64,000 nt of DNA, taken from NCBI GenBank assembly GCA_050304615.1, contig JBNLDW010000003.1:62001-126000 (forward strand), in the 5' to 3' direction. The stretch's first letter is position 1; each line of letters opens with the position of its first letter. Source of the DNA: CBFDBF01 sp050304615. Its GTDB lineage: Bacteria > Pseudomonadota > Gammaproteobacteria > Chromatiales > Chromatiaceae. Positions 52,580-62,178 of this stretch are shown in pieces. A program made the translations under genes and the position numbers. The notes below the pieces were generated by a model that was not told the origin of the DNA, ran no database searches, and worked only from the letters and a program-made list of their open reading frames with translations.

Positions 52580-54682
52580 TCAGGCATTGATATAACGTTC
52601 ACGGCTCCCGATCCAGCGCCTTAGTAGTGGCACCACCCGCTCTGGATAGTGTTGCAACAATAGCTCCGCAGCCCGCTGCACCGCTGGCAATAGCGGCTGG
52701 TCCCGCAACAGATCGGCAATGCGAAACTGCATCTCCCCGGTCTGGCGCGTACCCAACACCTCTCCCGGCCCCCGCAGCTCCAGATCCTTCTGTGCAATTA
52801 CAAAGCCATCACTGCTCTCCCGGAGCACTGCCAGTCGATGTTTGGCATTATCCGATAGGGGCTGCTGATACATCAACACACAGTGACTCTCCACCGCCCC
52901 ACGCCCTACCCTGCCACGTAGTTGATGCAGCTGGGCCAGCCCCAGGCGCTCCGGGTTTTCGATAATCATCAGGCTGGCATTAGGCACATCCACCCCCACC
53001 TCTATCACCGTGGTGGCCACCAGTAGATCAAGCTCTCCAGCCTTAAAGGCACCCATCACCGCCTCCTTCTGCGCCGCCTTGAGCCGCCCGTGCACCAGGC
53101 CGATACGCAGTTCCGGCAGGGCCTCATGCATAAAGGCGACAGTCTCCTCTGCAGCCTGACACTGCAGCACATCCGACTCCTCGATCAAGGTGCAAACCCA
53201 GTATGCCTGCCGCCCCTGGCCACAGGCGGAACGCACCCGCTTCAGCACCTCCGGCCTGCGGCTATCGGCAATCACTACAGTGGTTACCGGCTTGCGGCCT
53301 GGGGGAAGCTCATCAATCACTGAGATATCCAGATCGGCATAGGCGGTCATGGCCAGGGTTCGCGGAATAGGTGTCGCCGTCATGATGAGCTGATGGGGGA
53401 TCTGCCTTTCACCCTTCCCCTTATCCCGCAGTGCCATACGCTGATGCACCCCAAAACGGTGCTGCTCATCAATAACCACCAACCCCAGAGAGTGAAACAG
53501 CACATCCTGCTGAAACAGGGCATGGGTACCCACAACCACCTTCGCCTGCCCCTCGGCGATGGCCGCCAAAATCTGTTCCCGCGCCCGGCCCTTGTGGCGT
53601 CCAGTCAACCAGGCCAACTCCACCCCCAAAGGCTCTAGCCAGGCGCTAAAACTATGCAGATGCTGCTCCGCCAAGAGTTCAGTCGGCGCCATCAACGCCA
53701 CCTGACGACCCGCCTCCACCGCCTGCAAAGCGGCCAGTGCCGCTACTACCGTCTTGCCGGAACCAACATCCCCCTGTAGCAGCCGCATCATCGGGTGCCC
53801 CTGTCCCATATCCCGGCTAATCTCTGCCACCACTTGCTCCTGGGCGGCAGTCAGAGCAAAGGGAAGCTGCTGTCGCATGGGATTCAGCAGAGAGCCGTCG
53901 GCAGATAGTTGAGGGGCATCCAACTGCTGCTGCCGCTGGCGCAGTTTGCGCAGACTCAACTGTTGCGCCAACAGCTCCTCAAAGGCGAGCCGCTGTTGGG
54001 CCGGATGGCGCCCGCTCAGCAGGGCTGTCTGGTCAGCATCTACCGGGGGACGATGCAGCAAGATTAGCGCCTCTACCAGCTCCGGCATGCGCAGTTCCCG
54101 CAACAACTCCGATGGCAACAACTCTGCCAGCGCCTCCGGTTGCTGCCGCAAGATCCGCAACGCCTGCTCGGTCATACCGCGCCAGGTGAGCTGATGCATC
54201 CCCTCCGTAGTAGGGTAGATTGGGGTGAGGCTCTCTTCTACCTGCATCTCCTCACCCTTATTGAGTCGCTGATACTCTGGATGCACCATCTCCAGGGTAG
54301 AGGGGCCGTTGCGCACCTCTCCAAAACAGCGTAGACGGGCACCACGCGCAAGGGCCGCCTTCTGCAGAGAGCTGAAGTTGAAAAACCGCAGGGTTATGGC
54401 GCCGGTGCCATCTACCAGCCGCACCAACAAAGAGCGGCGCCGACCAAAACGGATATCTGCTATCTCGACAACCCCCTCGACCACCGCCTGGATACCTGGG
54501 CGCAGGGCGCCTAACGGCGTTATCCTGGTGCGATCCTGATAGCGAAACGGTAGATGAAACAGTACATCCTGCACCGTCTCCACCCCGATTTTAGCCAGCC
54601 GTTCAGCATTACGTGGGCCGACCCCCTTGAGCCGGGTCACCGGGGCCTGTGCCAACCCTTCTGTCTGCTGTTCTTGATTCAA
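52580..54682 (-). CDS. recG: ATP-dependent DNA helicase RecG
   Basis: Branch-migrating helicase that processes stalled forks and Holliday junctions. It has 700 residues: N-terminal wedge/OB domain (LPFRYQDRTRITPL, FFNFSSLQKAALARGARLRCFGEV), helicase lobes with Walker A GDVGSGKTVVA, DEQH box VIDEQHRFG and TATPIPRTLAMT, and the C-terminal RVGRG and GPGEVLGTRQTG. Confidence 0.97.
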   Translation of the reverse strand: MNQEQQTEGLAQAPVTRLKGVGPRNAERLAKIGVETVQDVLFHLPFRYQDRTRITPLGALRPGIQAVVEGVVEIADIRFGRRRSLLVRLVDGTGAITLRFFNFSSLQKAALARGARLRCFGEVRNGPSTLEMVHPEYQRLNKGEEMQVEESLTPIYPTTEGMHQLTWRGMTEQALRILRQQPEALAELLPSELLRELRMPELVEALILLHRPPVDADQTALLSGRHPAQQRLAFEELLAQQLSLRKLRQRQQQLDAPQLSADGSLLNPMRQQLPFALTAAQEQVVAEISRDMGQGHPMMRLLQGDVGSGKTVVAALAALQAVEAGRQVALMAPTELLAEQHLHSFSAWLEPLGVELAWLTGRHKGRAREQILAAIAEGQAKVVVGTHALFQQDVLFHSLGLVVIDEQHRFGVHQRMALRDKGKGERQIPHQLIMTATPIPRTLAMTAYADLDISVIDELPPGRKPVTTVVIADSRRPEVLKRVRSACGQGRQAYWVCTLIEESDVLQCQAAEETVAFMHEALPELRIGLVHGRLKAAQKEAVMGAFKAGELDLLVATTVIEVGVDVPNASLMIIENPERLGLAQLHQLRGRVGRGAVESHCVLMYQQPLSDNAKHRLAVLRESSDGFVIAQKDLELRGPGEVLGTRQTGEMQFRIADLLRDQPLLPAVQRAAELLLQHYPERVVPLLRRWIGSRERYINA

Positions 54683-54703
54683 ATCAGACCTGTGTCTATC
54701 CCG

Positions 54704-55087
54704 TCACCCTAATTCCATTACCGCATCTATCTCTACCCCTGCCCCCTTGGGTAGAGAAGCGACACCTATAGCGACGCGAGCCGGATAGGGTTCACTAAAA
54801 TATTCTGCCATCACCTGGTTGACCAGAGGAAAATTCTCCATATCCAGTAGGAAAACACTTAATTTGACTACATCTTTCAACCCACCTCCAGCGGCATGGG
54901 CCACCGCCTGTAGATTGGTAAATACTTGACGGATCTCTGCCTCTATACCATCCGTCACTATCTCCATGTTCTCTGGCAGCAGCGGGATCTGCCCGGACAG
55001 ATAGACCGTGGTTCCAACCTTGACCGCCTGAGAGTAGCTGCCGATGGCCGCTGGCGCCAGGTCAGTGTGGATGATCTCTCGCTGCAT
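54704..55087 (-). CDS. ridA: RidA family enamine/imine deaminase
   Basis: Hydrolyses reactive 2-aminoacrylate-type intermediates. It has 127 residues. Marks are APAAIGSYSQAVKVGTTVYLSGQIPL, AVAHAAGGGLKDVVKLSVFL and the catalytic Arg in YPARVAIGVASLPKGAGVEIDA. It lies between spoT and recG, as commonly in Gammaproteobacteria. Confidence 0.96.
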   Translation of the reverse strand: MQREIIHTDLAPAAIGSYSQAVKVGTTVYLSGQIPLLPENMEIVTDGIEAEIRQVFTNLQAVAHAAGGGLKDVVKLSVFLLDMENFPLVNQVMAEYFSEPYPARVAIGVASLPKGAGVEIDAVMELG

Positions 55088-55225
55088 GTGATCGCTACTC
55101 CTCTTAAATAATTATCCTGCCCACCCTCCACGAAAGCATGGGACGTCTACAGGGATATAGGCGGTATAGTAATGCAGGAGCGATTGCCGAGGCTAGGATG
55201 GGAGGTCTGAATGACGACAACATAG

Positions 55226-57391
55226 CTAACCCATGTGTCGAGATATATGCAGTACCGATGGTAGGGTACGCAGATTTTTAATTATCCGCGCCAGATGTTT
55301 ACGATCTTTAACGCTTACTATGAACTTAAGAATGGAGGTCCTACCGTCACGATCCTCCATGGTCACATGTTCTATATCAGACTCCGCTCCGGCGATAGTA
55401 GCCGCCACCGTAGCCAACACCCCTAGCTTACTCCCCACCTCTACCAGCAGCTCCGCGCTAAACTCCCTGCTCGGCTCATCCTCCCAGCGCACATCCAGCC
55501 AGTGCTCACCCTGCTTTTGAAAATCACCAAGATTATGGCACTCATGGCGATGCACCACGATCCCCCGGCCGGTACTAAATACCGCTACAATGCCATCACC
55601 CGGGATCGGGCGGCAACATTTGGCAAACTTCACTACCATCCCCTCGGTCCCCTTGATCACCAGAGGGGTATTGGAGGCATCGTCATTATCGGCCTTTCTA
55701 TCCGACTCGTCGTCACCGGCAATCCGACGGGCAACCAGCAACGACATCCGGTTACCCAGGCCAATCTCTGCCAACAGATCCTCCATAGTCTCCAAATTGA
55801 ACTCCTGTAACAGTAGCTGCAACTGCTCTGCGTCCACCTGTTCCAGGGTTAGATCCAGCGCATCCAGCTGCTTCTCCAGCAGCCTGCGACCCAACTCCTC
55901 CGCCTCCTGTCTCTGCAAATTCTTCAAAAAGTTGCGTATATTTGAGCGCGCCTTACTTGTCACAACAAAGTTGAGCCAGGCCGGGCTCGGCCTCGATTCA
56001 CTGGAGGTAATGATCTCCACGGTCTGGCCATTATTCAGTACGCTGCGCAGCGGCTCCATGCGGCGATTAACCCGCGCAGCCACGCACCGATCCCCGACAT
56101 CAGTATGTACCGCATAGGCAAAATCAATCACCGTGGCCCCTTTAGGCAGCACCATAATCTTGCCATGCGGGGTGAACACATATACCTCGTTGGGAAACAG
56201 GTCTACCTTCACCTGTTCAAGAAACTCAACCGAATCGCCGGCGTCGCGCTGCAACTCAAGCAGGTTTTTCAGCCAGTCGTTGGCCCTGGTAGATGCGGTA
56301 CCCTCCCCCATATCACCAGTCTTGTAAGACCAGTGAGCAGCAATCCCATCCTCTGCCACCCGGTGCATCTCCTGAGTCCTTATCTGAATCTCGATATGGA
56401 TGCCGTATGGCCCAAACAAAACCGTGTGTAGTGATTGGTAGCCATTGGCCTTGGGGATAGCGATATAATCCTTGAACTTCTCTAATACCGGTTTGTATAG
56501 ATTGTGCACCATACCCAGTGCACGGTAGCAGGTGTCCACCCGATCCACGATGATACGAAAGGCATAGACATCCACCACCTCCGCAAAGGATAGGTTTTTC
56601 TCCAGCATCTTTCGATAGATGCTGTATATGTGTTTCTCTCGGCCCTCTATCTCACCTTCCAACCCCTCCTGCTCCATCCGCTGACTCAGGGCTGTCTCAA
56701 TATTACCCAGCACCTCTTTACGGTGTCCGCGCGCCTTCAGCAGCTCCTGTTTAAGCACCCGATAGCGCATTGGCCAATAGGAGGCGAAACAGAGATCCTC
56801 CAGCTCCAGGCGGATATGGTTCAGGCCGAGACGACCAGCGATGGGAGCATAGATCTCTAGGGTCTCACCGGCTATACGCCGCTTCTTATCTGGCGGCATC
56901 ACACCGATAGTGCGCATGTTGTGCAATCTATCTCCAAGTTTAATCAGGATTACCCGAATATCCTTGGTCATAGCCAACAACATCTTGCGTAGATTGGCCG
57001 CCTGCTCCGCGGCATGGGAGTGAAAATCGATCTGCGTCAGCTTGCTTACACCATCTACCAGTGCAGCAATCTCTTCATCGAAGACCTCCTCAAGCTGTGC
57101 CCTGGCGGTAGCAGTATCTTCGATTACATCATGCAATATGGCCGCCATCAGACACTTATGATCAAGCTGCATATCCGCTAGAATGGCGGCCACTGCCAGA
57201 GGGTGCTGGATATATGGTTCACCCGACAGACGCAGCTGTCCAGCGTGGGCCTCTTCACCAAACAGGTAGGCGCGCCTCACCTCCTGAACATGCTCAGGTT
57301 CCAGATAGGATCCCAAACCTCTGCAAAAATCGTCGATCAGCAGACGTTCGCCTTCCACAGTGGTTGCCGCTTGCTTAGATTGTGCCGCCAT
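55226..57391 (-). CDS. spoT: Bifunctional (p)ppGpp synthetase/hydrolase SpoT
   Basis: Makes and degrades the alarmone (p)ppGpp. It has 721 residues: HD hydrolase domain (HPLAVAAILADMQLDHKCLMAAILHDVIEDT, KLGDRLHNMRTI), synthetase domain (VDVYAFRIIVDRVDTCYRALGMVHNLYKP, YQSLHTVLFGPYGIHIEIQIRT), TGS (VYVFTPHGKIMVLPKGATVIDFAYAVHTDVG), a zinc-finger region (CCRPIPGD) and C-terminal ACT. The intact HD motif marks SpoT rather than RelA. Confidence 0.97.
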   Translation of the reverse strand: MAAQSKQAATTVEGERLLIDDFCRGLGSYLEPEHVQEVRRAYLFGEEAHAGQLRLSGEPYIQHPLAVAAILADMQLDHKCLMAAILHDVIEDTATARAQLEEVFDEEIAALVDGVSKLTQIDFHSHAAEQAANLRKMLLAMTKDIRVILIKLGDRLHNMRTIGVMPPDKKRRIAGETLEIYAPIAGRLGLNHIRLELEDLCFASYWPMRYRVLKQELLKARGHRKEVLGNIETALSQRMEQEGLEGEIEGREKHIYSIYRKMLEKNLSFAEVVDVYAFRIIVDRVDTCYRALGMVHNLYKPVLEKFKDYIAIPKANGYQSLHTVLFGPYGIHIEIQIRTQEMHRVAEDGIAAHWSYKTGDMGEGTASTRANDWLKNLLELQRDAGDSVEFLEQVKVDLFPNEVYVFTPHGKIMVLPKGATVIDFAYAVHTDVGDRCVAARVNRRMEPLRSVLNNGQTVEIITSSESRPSPAWLNFVVTSKARSNIRNFLKNLQRQEAEELGRRLLEKQLDALDLTLEQVDAEQLQLLLQEFNLETMEDLLAEIGLGNRMSLLVARRIAGDDESDRKADNDDASNTPLVIKGTEGMVVKFAKCCRPIPGDGIVAVFSTGRGIVVHRHECHNLGDFQKQGEHWLDVRWEDEPSREFSAELLVEVGSKLGVLATVAATIAGAESDIEHVTMEDRDGRTSILKFIVSVKDRKHLARIIKNLRTLPSVLHISRHMG

Positions 57392-57568
57392 CTACTACTC
57401 CGTTGAACCATACACTACAGTATCAACAGTATAGTAGCCTTGACGCAAGCAAAAATTTACTCGAATAGTAATGGGGAATGTGTGGTACTCAACCCCGAGA
57501 ACCGGGGTGAGAACAGGGATACGCAGTTATACCGGCAGCAACTATGTACGATGCCGGACTCTGCCAGT

Positions 57569-57850
57569 CTATTCAGGCACTACCTGAGCCGCAGACTCTA
57601 GCTCATCGTCATCAGCAGCATCCATCTCGATAGCCGCCAGATCTTCTGCTGCCTGTGGCATCACTACCTGCTCATCAACCAACCCAGCAGCAATCTCACG
57701 CAGCGCCATCACGGTGGGCTTATCATTTTTCCACTCCAACAGCGGTGCCACTCCGTTCACTAGCTGACGGGCCCGCTTGGTGGCCAACAGCACCAGGTCA
57801 AACCGGTTATCCACATGATCCAGACAATCTTCAACGGTTACACGAGCCAT
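57569..57850 (-). CDS. rpoZ: RNA polymerase omega subunit
   Basis: Assembly subunit of RNA polymerase, 93 residues. Marks are MARVTVEDCLDHVDNRFDLVLLATKRARQL and KPTVMALREIAAGLV; the tail is acidic. It lies between gmk and spoT, the standard order. The 148-base gap to gmk and the 177-base gap to spoT hold no gene I can see. Confidence 0.96.
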   Translation of the reverse strand: MARVTVEDCLDHVDNRFDLVLLATKRARQLVNGVAPLLEWKNDKPTVMALREIAAGLVDEQVVMPQAAEDLAAIEMDAADDDELESAAQVVPE

Positions 57851-57998
57851 TTACCCTACTCCAAAAATCTGTTTCAAAAGATGCGCTGAGCCAACCGCCA
57901 ACGCCGCAAGGGGGTGAACTATATACTATTTTTACAGCGTAGGCCACGGGTTACTAATACGAATATAGAGCACAAACTCCCTGCCAGACCATATTGAT

Positions 57999-58616
57999 CT
58001 AGGCAGACAACATCTGCGCAATCATCTCCTGGTGCAGTCTCGCCTGGATATTCAGACGCAGCCGCTGGCTGATGATGATTGTCCGCAGCTCATCTACCGC
58101 CCGGTCAAATACATCATTAATCACCAGGTAATCAAATTCACTGTAGTGAGAGATCTCGCCCTGAGCCTCTTCAGTACGGCGCGCAATCACCTCGGCGCTA
58201 TCCTGTCCACGCTCGGTCAGACGCTCAATAAGGCTCTCCAGGCTGGGGGGCAAAATAAAGATATAGACCGCGTTGTCAATCCTGGAACGCACCTGCTGCG
58301 CACCCTGCCAATCTATCTCCAGAATTACATCCATCCCCTGGGCCAGCTCTCTCCGCACCGCATCTTCACTGGTACCATAATAGTTACCAAATACCGAGGC
58401 ATGCTCTAAAAAGACCCCCTCGCCGACCATCTGCAGAAACTGCTCCTCATCCACAAAGTGGTAATCTACTCCGTCCATCTCACCCGGGCGCTTGGGACGA
58501 GTGGTGTGAGAGACTGCAATCCGAATATGCTCATCATGCCCAACCAGAGTACGCAGCAGACTGGTCTTGCCCGCCCCAGAAGGCGCAGTAACAATATATA
58601 AAGTACCTGTTGACAT
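57999..58616 (-). CDS. gmk: Guanylate kinase
   Basis: Phosphorylates GMP to GDP. It has 205 residues. The P-loop is APSGAGKTSLLR; GMP-binding marks are SHTTRPKRPGEMDGVDYHFV and GNYYGTSEDAV; DVILEIDWQGAQQVR follows. It follows yicC by 17 bases. Confidence 0.97.
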   Translation of the reverse strand: MSTGTLYIVTAPSGAGKTSLLRTLVGHDEHIRIAVSHTTRPKRPGEMDGVDYHFVDEEQFLQMVGEGVFLEHASVFGNYYGTSEDAVRRELAQGMDVILEIDWQGAQQVRSRIDNAVYIFILPPSLESLIERLTERGQDSAEVIARRTEEAQGEISHYSEFDYLVINDVFDRAVDELRTIIISQRLRLNIQARLHQEMIAQMLSA

Positions 58617-58633
58617 ACTATCTCCCCGTGCCT

Positions 58634-59500
58634 CTACTCAATGTTTTGCACCTGCTCCCGCATCTGCTCAATCAGCACCTTCATCTCTACCGCAATGCGA
58701 GTCACCTCAACATCATTCGATTTTGAGCTGAGGGTGTTGGCCTCACGATTCAGCTCCTGCATCAGAAAATCCAGCCGCCGACCCACTGGCTCACTGCGCT
58801 GTAGCACCTGCAACACCTCCTCCAGGTGCGCCCCCAGACGATCCATCTCTTCATCCACATCCAGCCGCTGAGAAAGCAGCGCCATCTCCTGTTCCAGACG
58901 CCCTGCATCCAGCTCCCCCGCTACCTCATCCAGGCGTGCACGTAGCCGCTCTCTGACCCCTTGTAACACCCCAGGCATAAGCTCTTTGACCAGTGCCACC
59001 TGCTCCTGCATAGAACTACATCGCTGGACAATCATCTGCTCCAGCCGCTCCCCCTCTCGCTCCCTGGTCTCCACCAGGCTCTGTAGCGCCGTGTCGAGCA
59101 GCTCTTTGGCACTATTCTGCAGTGGGGTAAGATCCACCTTCTCCACCTCAACCACCCCGGGCCAGCGCAAGATATCCATGGGCCGAGGCAGTTCCGCCTC
59201 ATGTAACAGCTCTGCCACGTCTCCGGCAGCAGCGATAATCTGTCCTGCCAGACGCGTATTCACCTTGACCCCGGCAGCAGAGCTGGCTGCTGGTTCAAAC
59301 CGCAGACTACACTCCAACTTGCCACGCCCCAGATATCTGCCTGCCAGCTCACGCACTACCGGTTCCAGCACCCGAAAATCCTCCGGTAGACGGGGGGAGG
59401 CCTCCAGATAGCGATGGTTGACCGAACGCAACTCCCAGGTCAGCACCCCATCACTATCACGCTTCTCCTGGCGCGCGTACGCTGTCATACTACGAATCAT
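58634..59500 (-). CDS. yicC: YicC family endoribonuclease
   Basis: Protein of the YicC/YloC family, recently shown to be an RNase, 288 residues. Marks are the start SMTAYARQE, WELRSVNHRYLEASPRLPEDFR and the C-terminal GRRLDFLMQELNREANTLSSKSNDVEVTRIAVEMKVLIEQMREQVQN. It heads yicC-gmk and is divergent from the kinase gene at 59597. Confidence 0.95.
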   Translation of the reverse strand: MIRSMTAYARQEKRDSDGVLTWELRSVNHRYLEASPRLPEDFRVLEPVVRELAGRYLGRGKLECSLRFEPAASSAAGVKVNTRLAGQIIAAAGDVAELLHEAELPRPMDILRWPGVVEVEKVDLTPLQNSAKELLDTALQSLVETREREGERLEQMIVQRCSSMQEQVALVKELMPGVLQGVRERLRARLDEVAGELDAGRLEQEMALLSQRLDVDEEMDRLGAHLEEVLQVLQRSEPVGRRLDFLMQELNREANTLSSKSNDVEVTRIAVEMKVLIEQMREQVQNIE

Positions 59501-59596
59501 AAACTATCCTCTAATAACGACTACACACCAATTACGTGTATGATAATGGGCCTGAATCGCCCTTGCACCAACTAAATATACATATCCGTCCAGACA

Positions 59597-60520
59597 ATGG
59601 AAAATAAGCGCAAAAGCCTCCCTCAGGGCACTGTCATTGATTGCTATTCGATCATCAGGCTGGTCGGTAGTGGTGGCTTCAGCCTTATCTACCTAGCGGA
59701 AGATGAGGATACCCAGGATCAAGTTATAATCAAGGAGTACCTGCCGAGGACCCTGGCCACCCGTGGAGACACCCTGCATGTCAGAGTGGCCGGCAAGGAT
59801 CAGCAAGATGCATTCAACAACGGGCGCAAGCTGTTCTACCAAGAGGCCAAGGCGCTGGCCACACTAAAACACCCAAATATCGTAAATGTACGCAACTTTT
59901 TTCTGGCCAACGATACCGCCTACCTGATTATGGACTATGAGCATGGAAAAAACCTGGGTCAATACATCAAACGGCGCAAAGGGAAGCTAAGTGCAACCTT
60001 TCTAAAGACAGTATTTCCACCAATCCTGGACGCACTAAGCCTGATCCATGCGGCGGGGCAACTGCACCTGGATATCAAACCCAACAACATCCATGTGCGC
60101 CCAGGCGGCTCCCCCCTGCTACTGGACTTTGGTGCCGTGCACCAGATCGCAACCACCCGTAGCCGCCAGGCATCACAGGTAGTCACCCCAGGATTTTCCC
60201 CGGTAGAACAGTATTATGCTTCTGGCTACGTAGGGCCGTGGAGTGATGTATATGCCATTGGGGCTACTATGTGGGCCTGCATTGAGGGGAAATCCCCCCC
60301 ATCTTCGGTAAAAAGGCATGCCAATGACACCGCAGAGCCACTAACCCAAAAATACCAAGATAAATATCCGTCCTACCTGTTGGAGGTGATCGACTGGGCC
60401 ATGGAGGTAGACCCCCTGTTACGACCACAAAATGCCGGCGAGATGTTAGATGCGATCGTAAACAAAACCGGACGGACGATAACTACAGAAAAGCCACCTG
60501 CTCTCCAGGAGGGGCCATAA
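59597..60520 (+). CDS. Cytoplasmic eukaryote-like Ser/Thr kinase
   Basis: A 307-residue protein that is a bare kinase domain. Glycine loop VGSGGFSLIYLAED; ATP-binding Lys in VIIKEYLPRTLATR; catalytic loop HLDIKPNNI, where Leu replaces the usual Arg of HRD (a non-RD kinase); LLDFGAV; then PGFSPVEQYYASGYVGPWSDVYAIGATMWA. The IKEYLP pattern belongs to a bacterial subfamily of these kinases. No membrane helix. It overlaps the phosphatase by one base (TAATG). Confidence 0.92.
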   Translation: MENKRKSLPQGTVIDCYSIIRLVGSGGFSLIYLAEDEDTQDQVIIKEYLPRTLATRGDTLHVRVAGKDQQDAFNNGRKLFYQEAKALATLKHPNIVNVRNFFLANDTAYLIMDYEHGKNLGQYIKRRKGKLSATFLKTVFPPILDALSLIHAAGQLHLDIKPNNIHVRPGGSPLLLDFGAVHQIATTRSRQASQVVTPGFSPVEQYYASGYVGPWSDVYAIGATMWACIEGKSPPSSVKRHANDTAEPLTQKYQDKYPSYLLEVIDWAMEVDPLLRPQNAGEMLDAIVNKTGRTITTEKPPALQEGP

Positions 60521-61401
60521 TGAATAATGAAGACTTTGAGATTGGGCAGGCCAGCCTGCTGGGTAATCGCAAGAGCAACCAGGATCGTTGCATCGCGGTC
60601 GAATCAGGAGAGGCGATCCTGCTAGGATTGGCGGATGGTATGGGTGGACACCCACGAGGAGATCGGGCGGCTGAAATTCTGACCGAGACCTGTGACCGTT
60701 TTTTCTATCAGGCAGAAAAACCGATTCGTAAACCAAGTGAATTCCTCACCCGTCTACTCCAAAAAAGCCATGAAAATATCACCGCCTTTGGCCTGGAGCA
60801 GTATCCAGCCATCGACCCGCGCACCACAGCAGTTGTGGCCCTGGTACAGAAAGGGGTTGTCCACTGGGCCCACGCCGGAGACAGCCGTTTCTATCTGTTC
60901 CGCGATGGTACCGCGTGCTACAAAACGGTAGATCACTCCTATGTGGCACGCCTGGAGGAGTTCGGCGTCATTTCAGCTGAGGAGCGTGAGCACCACCCCC
61001 AGCAGAACTACGTCACCCGCTGCCTAGGAGGAGAGATCTCGGTACCAGAGATAACTTTGGGAGAACCAATTCACCTACAGAATGGCGATACCATACTACT
61101 CTGTAGTGATGGACTTTGGTCGCATGTTGGAGAGAGCGAAATGGGTGATGCCCTGCAGGCGCCGACCCAACTCGCTGAGATCATACTTGATCTGGCGCAG
61201 CAAGCGGAGGCAGCGGCATTTCCTGAAAGCGACAACGTGACCGCAATCGGCCTACGTTGGAGCGGAGACAAGGCAGAACTTAATGATGCGCAGTCCCAGA
61301 CAGTAGAGGCTACCGCAATAGACCCCGAGGATGAACTAAACCGTGCTATAGAAGAGCTGAAGCACGCAATTGAAGATTTTGAATCAAAGGAACAATCATG
61401 A
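60520..61401 (+). CDS. PP2C-type phosphatase
   Basis: Metal-dependent Ser/Thr phosphatase, 293 residues. Marks are GNRKSNQDRCIAVE, LADGMGGHPRGDRAAE, HWAHAGDSRFYLFRDG, LLCSDGLWSHVGE and ESDNVTAIGLRW. The last 40 residues are acidic and helical. The start codon overlaps the kinase stop and a strong AGGAGGGG site lies inside the kinase end. It overlaps rph by 4 bases, which ties this pair to rph expression. Confidence 0.93.
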   Translation: MNNEDFEIGQASLLGNRKSNQDRCIAVESGEAILLGLADGMGGHPRGDRAAEILTETCDRFFYQAEKPIRKPSEFLTRLLQKSHENITAFGLEQYPAIDPRTTAVVALVQKGVVHWAHAGDSRFYLFRDGTACYKTVDHSYVARLEEFGVISAEEREHHPQQNYVTRCLGGEISVPEITLGEPIHLQNGDTILLCSDGLWSHVGESEMGDALQAPTQLAEIILDLAQQAEAAAFPESDNVTAIGLRWSGDKAELNDAQSQTVEATAIDPEDELNRAIEELKHAIEDFESKEQS

Positions 61402-62114
61402 GACCAAGCGGCCGCCAACCAGAACAACTACGCCAGATAAAACTGACTCGCAACTACACCAAGCACGCTGAAGGGTCGGTACTAGTGGAATTTGGTGATA
61501 CCAAGGTGCTATGTAACGCCTCGGTAGAGGAGCGAGTACCACATTTTCTAAAGGGCAAGGGAGAGGGATGGATCACCGCGGAGTATGGCATGCTGCCCCG
61601 CTCCACCAACGAACGCATGGGACGCGAGGCGAGCCGGGGCAAACAGGGTGGGCGCACCCTAGAGATCCAGCGTCTGATTGGCCGCTCCCTGCGGGCAGCG
61701 GTGGATCGCACCCTGCTGGGCGAAAACACCATCACCCTCGATTGCGATGTAATTCAGGCCGATGGCGGCACTCGCACCGCCTCCATAACTGGCGCCTACG
61801 TGGCACTGTGTGATGCCATTGGCCAGCTGCGTGAGAGAGGGGTAATCGCCACCGATCCTGTACTGGGCCTAATAGCATCGGTATCGGTAGGCATATACGA
61901 TGGCACCCCAGTGCTAGATCTGGATTATGCCGAAGACTCTAATGCCGAAACAGACATGAATGTTGTGATGAACGACCAGGGTGCATTCATTGAGGTTCAG
62001 GGAACAGCCGAAGGACACGCCTTTGATTCGGATGAACTAAATGCGATGTTGGGGCTTGCCCGCCAGGGGATAGATGAACTGTTTGCCGCCCAACGTGCCG
62101 CGCTATCCGGCTAA
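61398..62114 (+). CDS. rph: Ribonuclease PH
   Basis: Phosphorolytic 3'-5' exoribonuclease trimming tRNA 3' ends. It has 238 residues with the whole family pattern: MRPSGRQPEQLRQIKLTRNYTKHAEGSVLVEFGDTKVLC, the phosphate-binding GKQGGRTLEIQRLIGRSLRAAVD, DCDVIQADGGTRTASITGA and DLDYAEDSNAETDMNVVM. Unlike E. coli K-12 rph it is full-length. Confidence 0.97.
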   Translation: MRPSGRQPEQLRQIKLTRNYTKHAEGSVLVEFGDTKVLCNASVEERVPHFLKGKGEGWITAEYGMLPRSTNERMGREASRGKQGGRTLEIQRLIGRSLRAAVDRTLLGENTITLDCDVIQADGGTRTASITGAYVALCDAIGQLRERGVIATDPVLGLIASVSVGIYDGTPVLDLDYAEDSNAETDMNVVMNDQGAFIEVQGTAEGHAFDSDELNAMLGLARQGIDELFAAQRAALSG

Positions 62115-62178
62115 TCCAGGCTTTATCCCGGCAGTGATATGACAGCGACCCAGATGGCGTAGCGTCGCCACAACCGGT

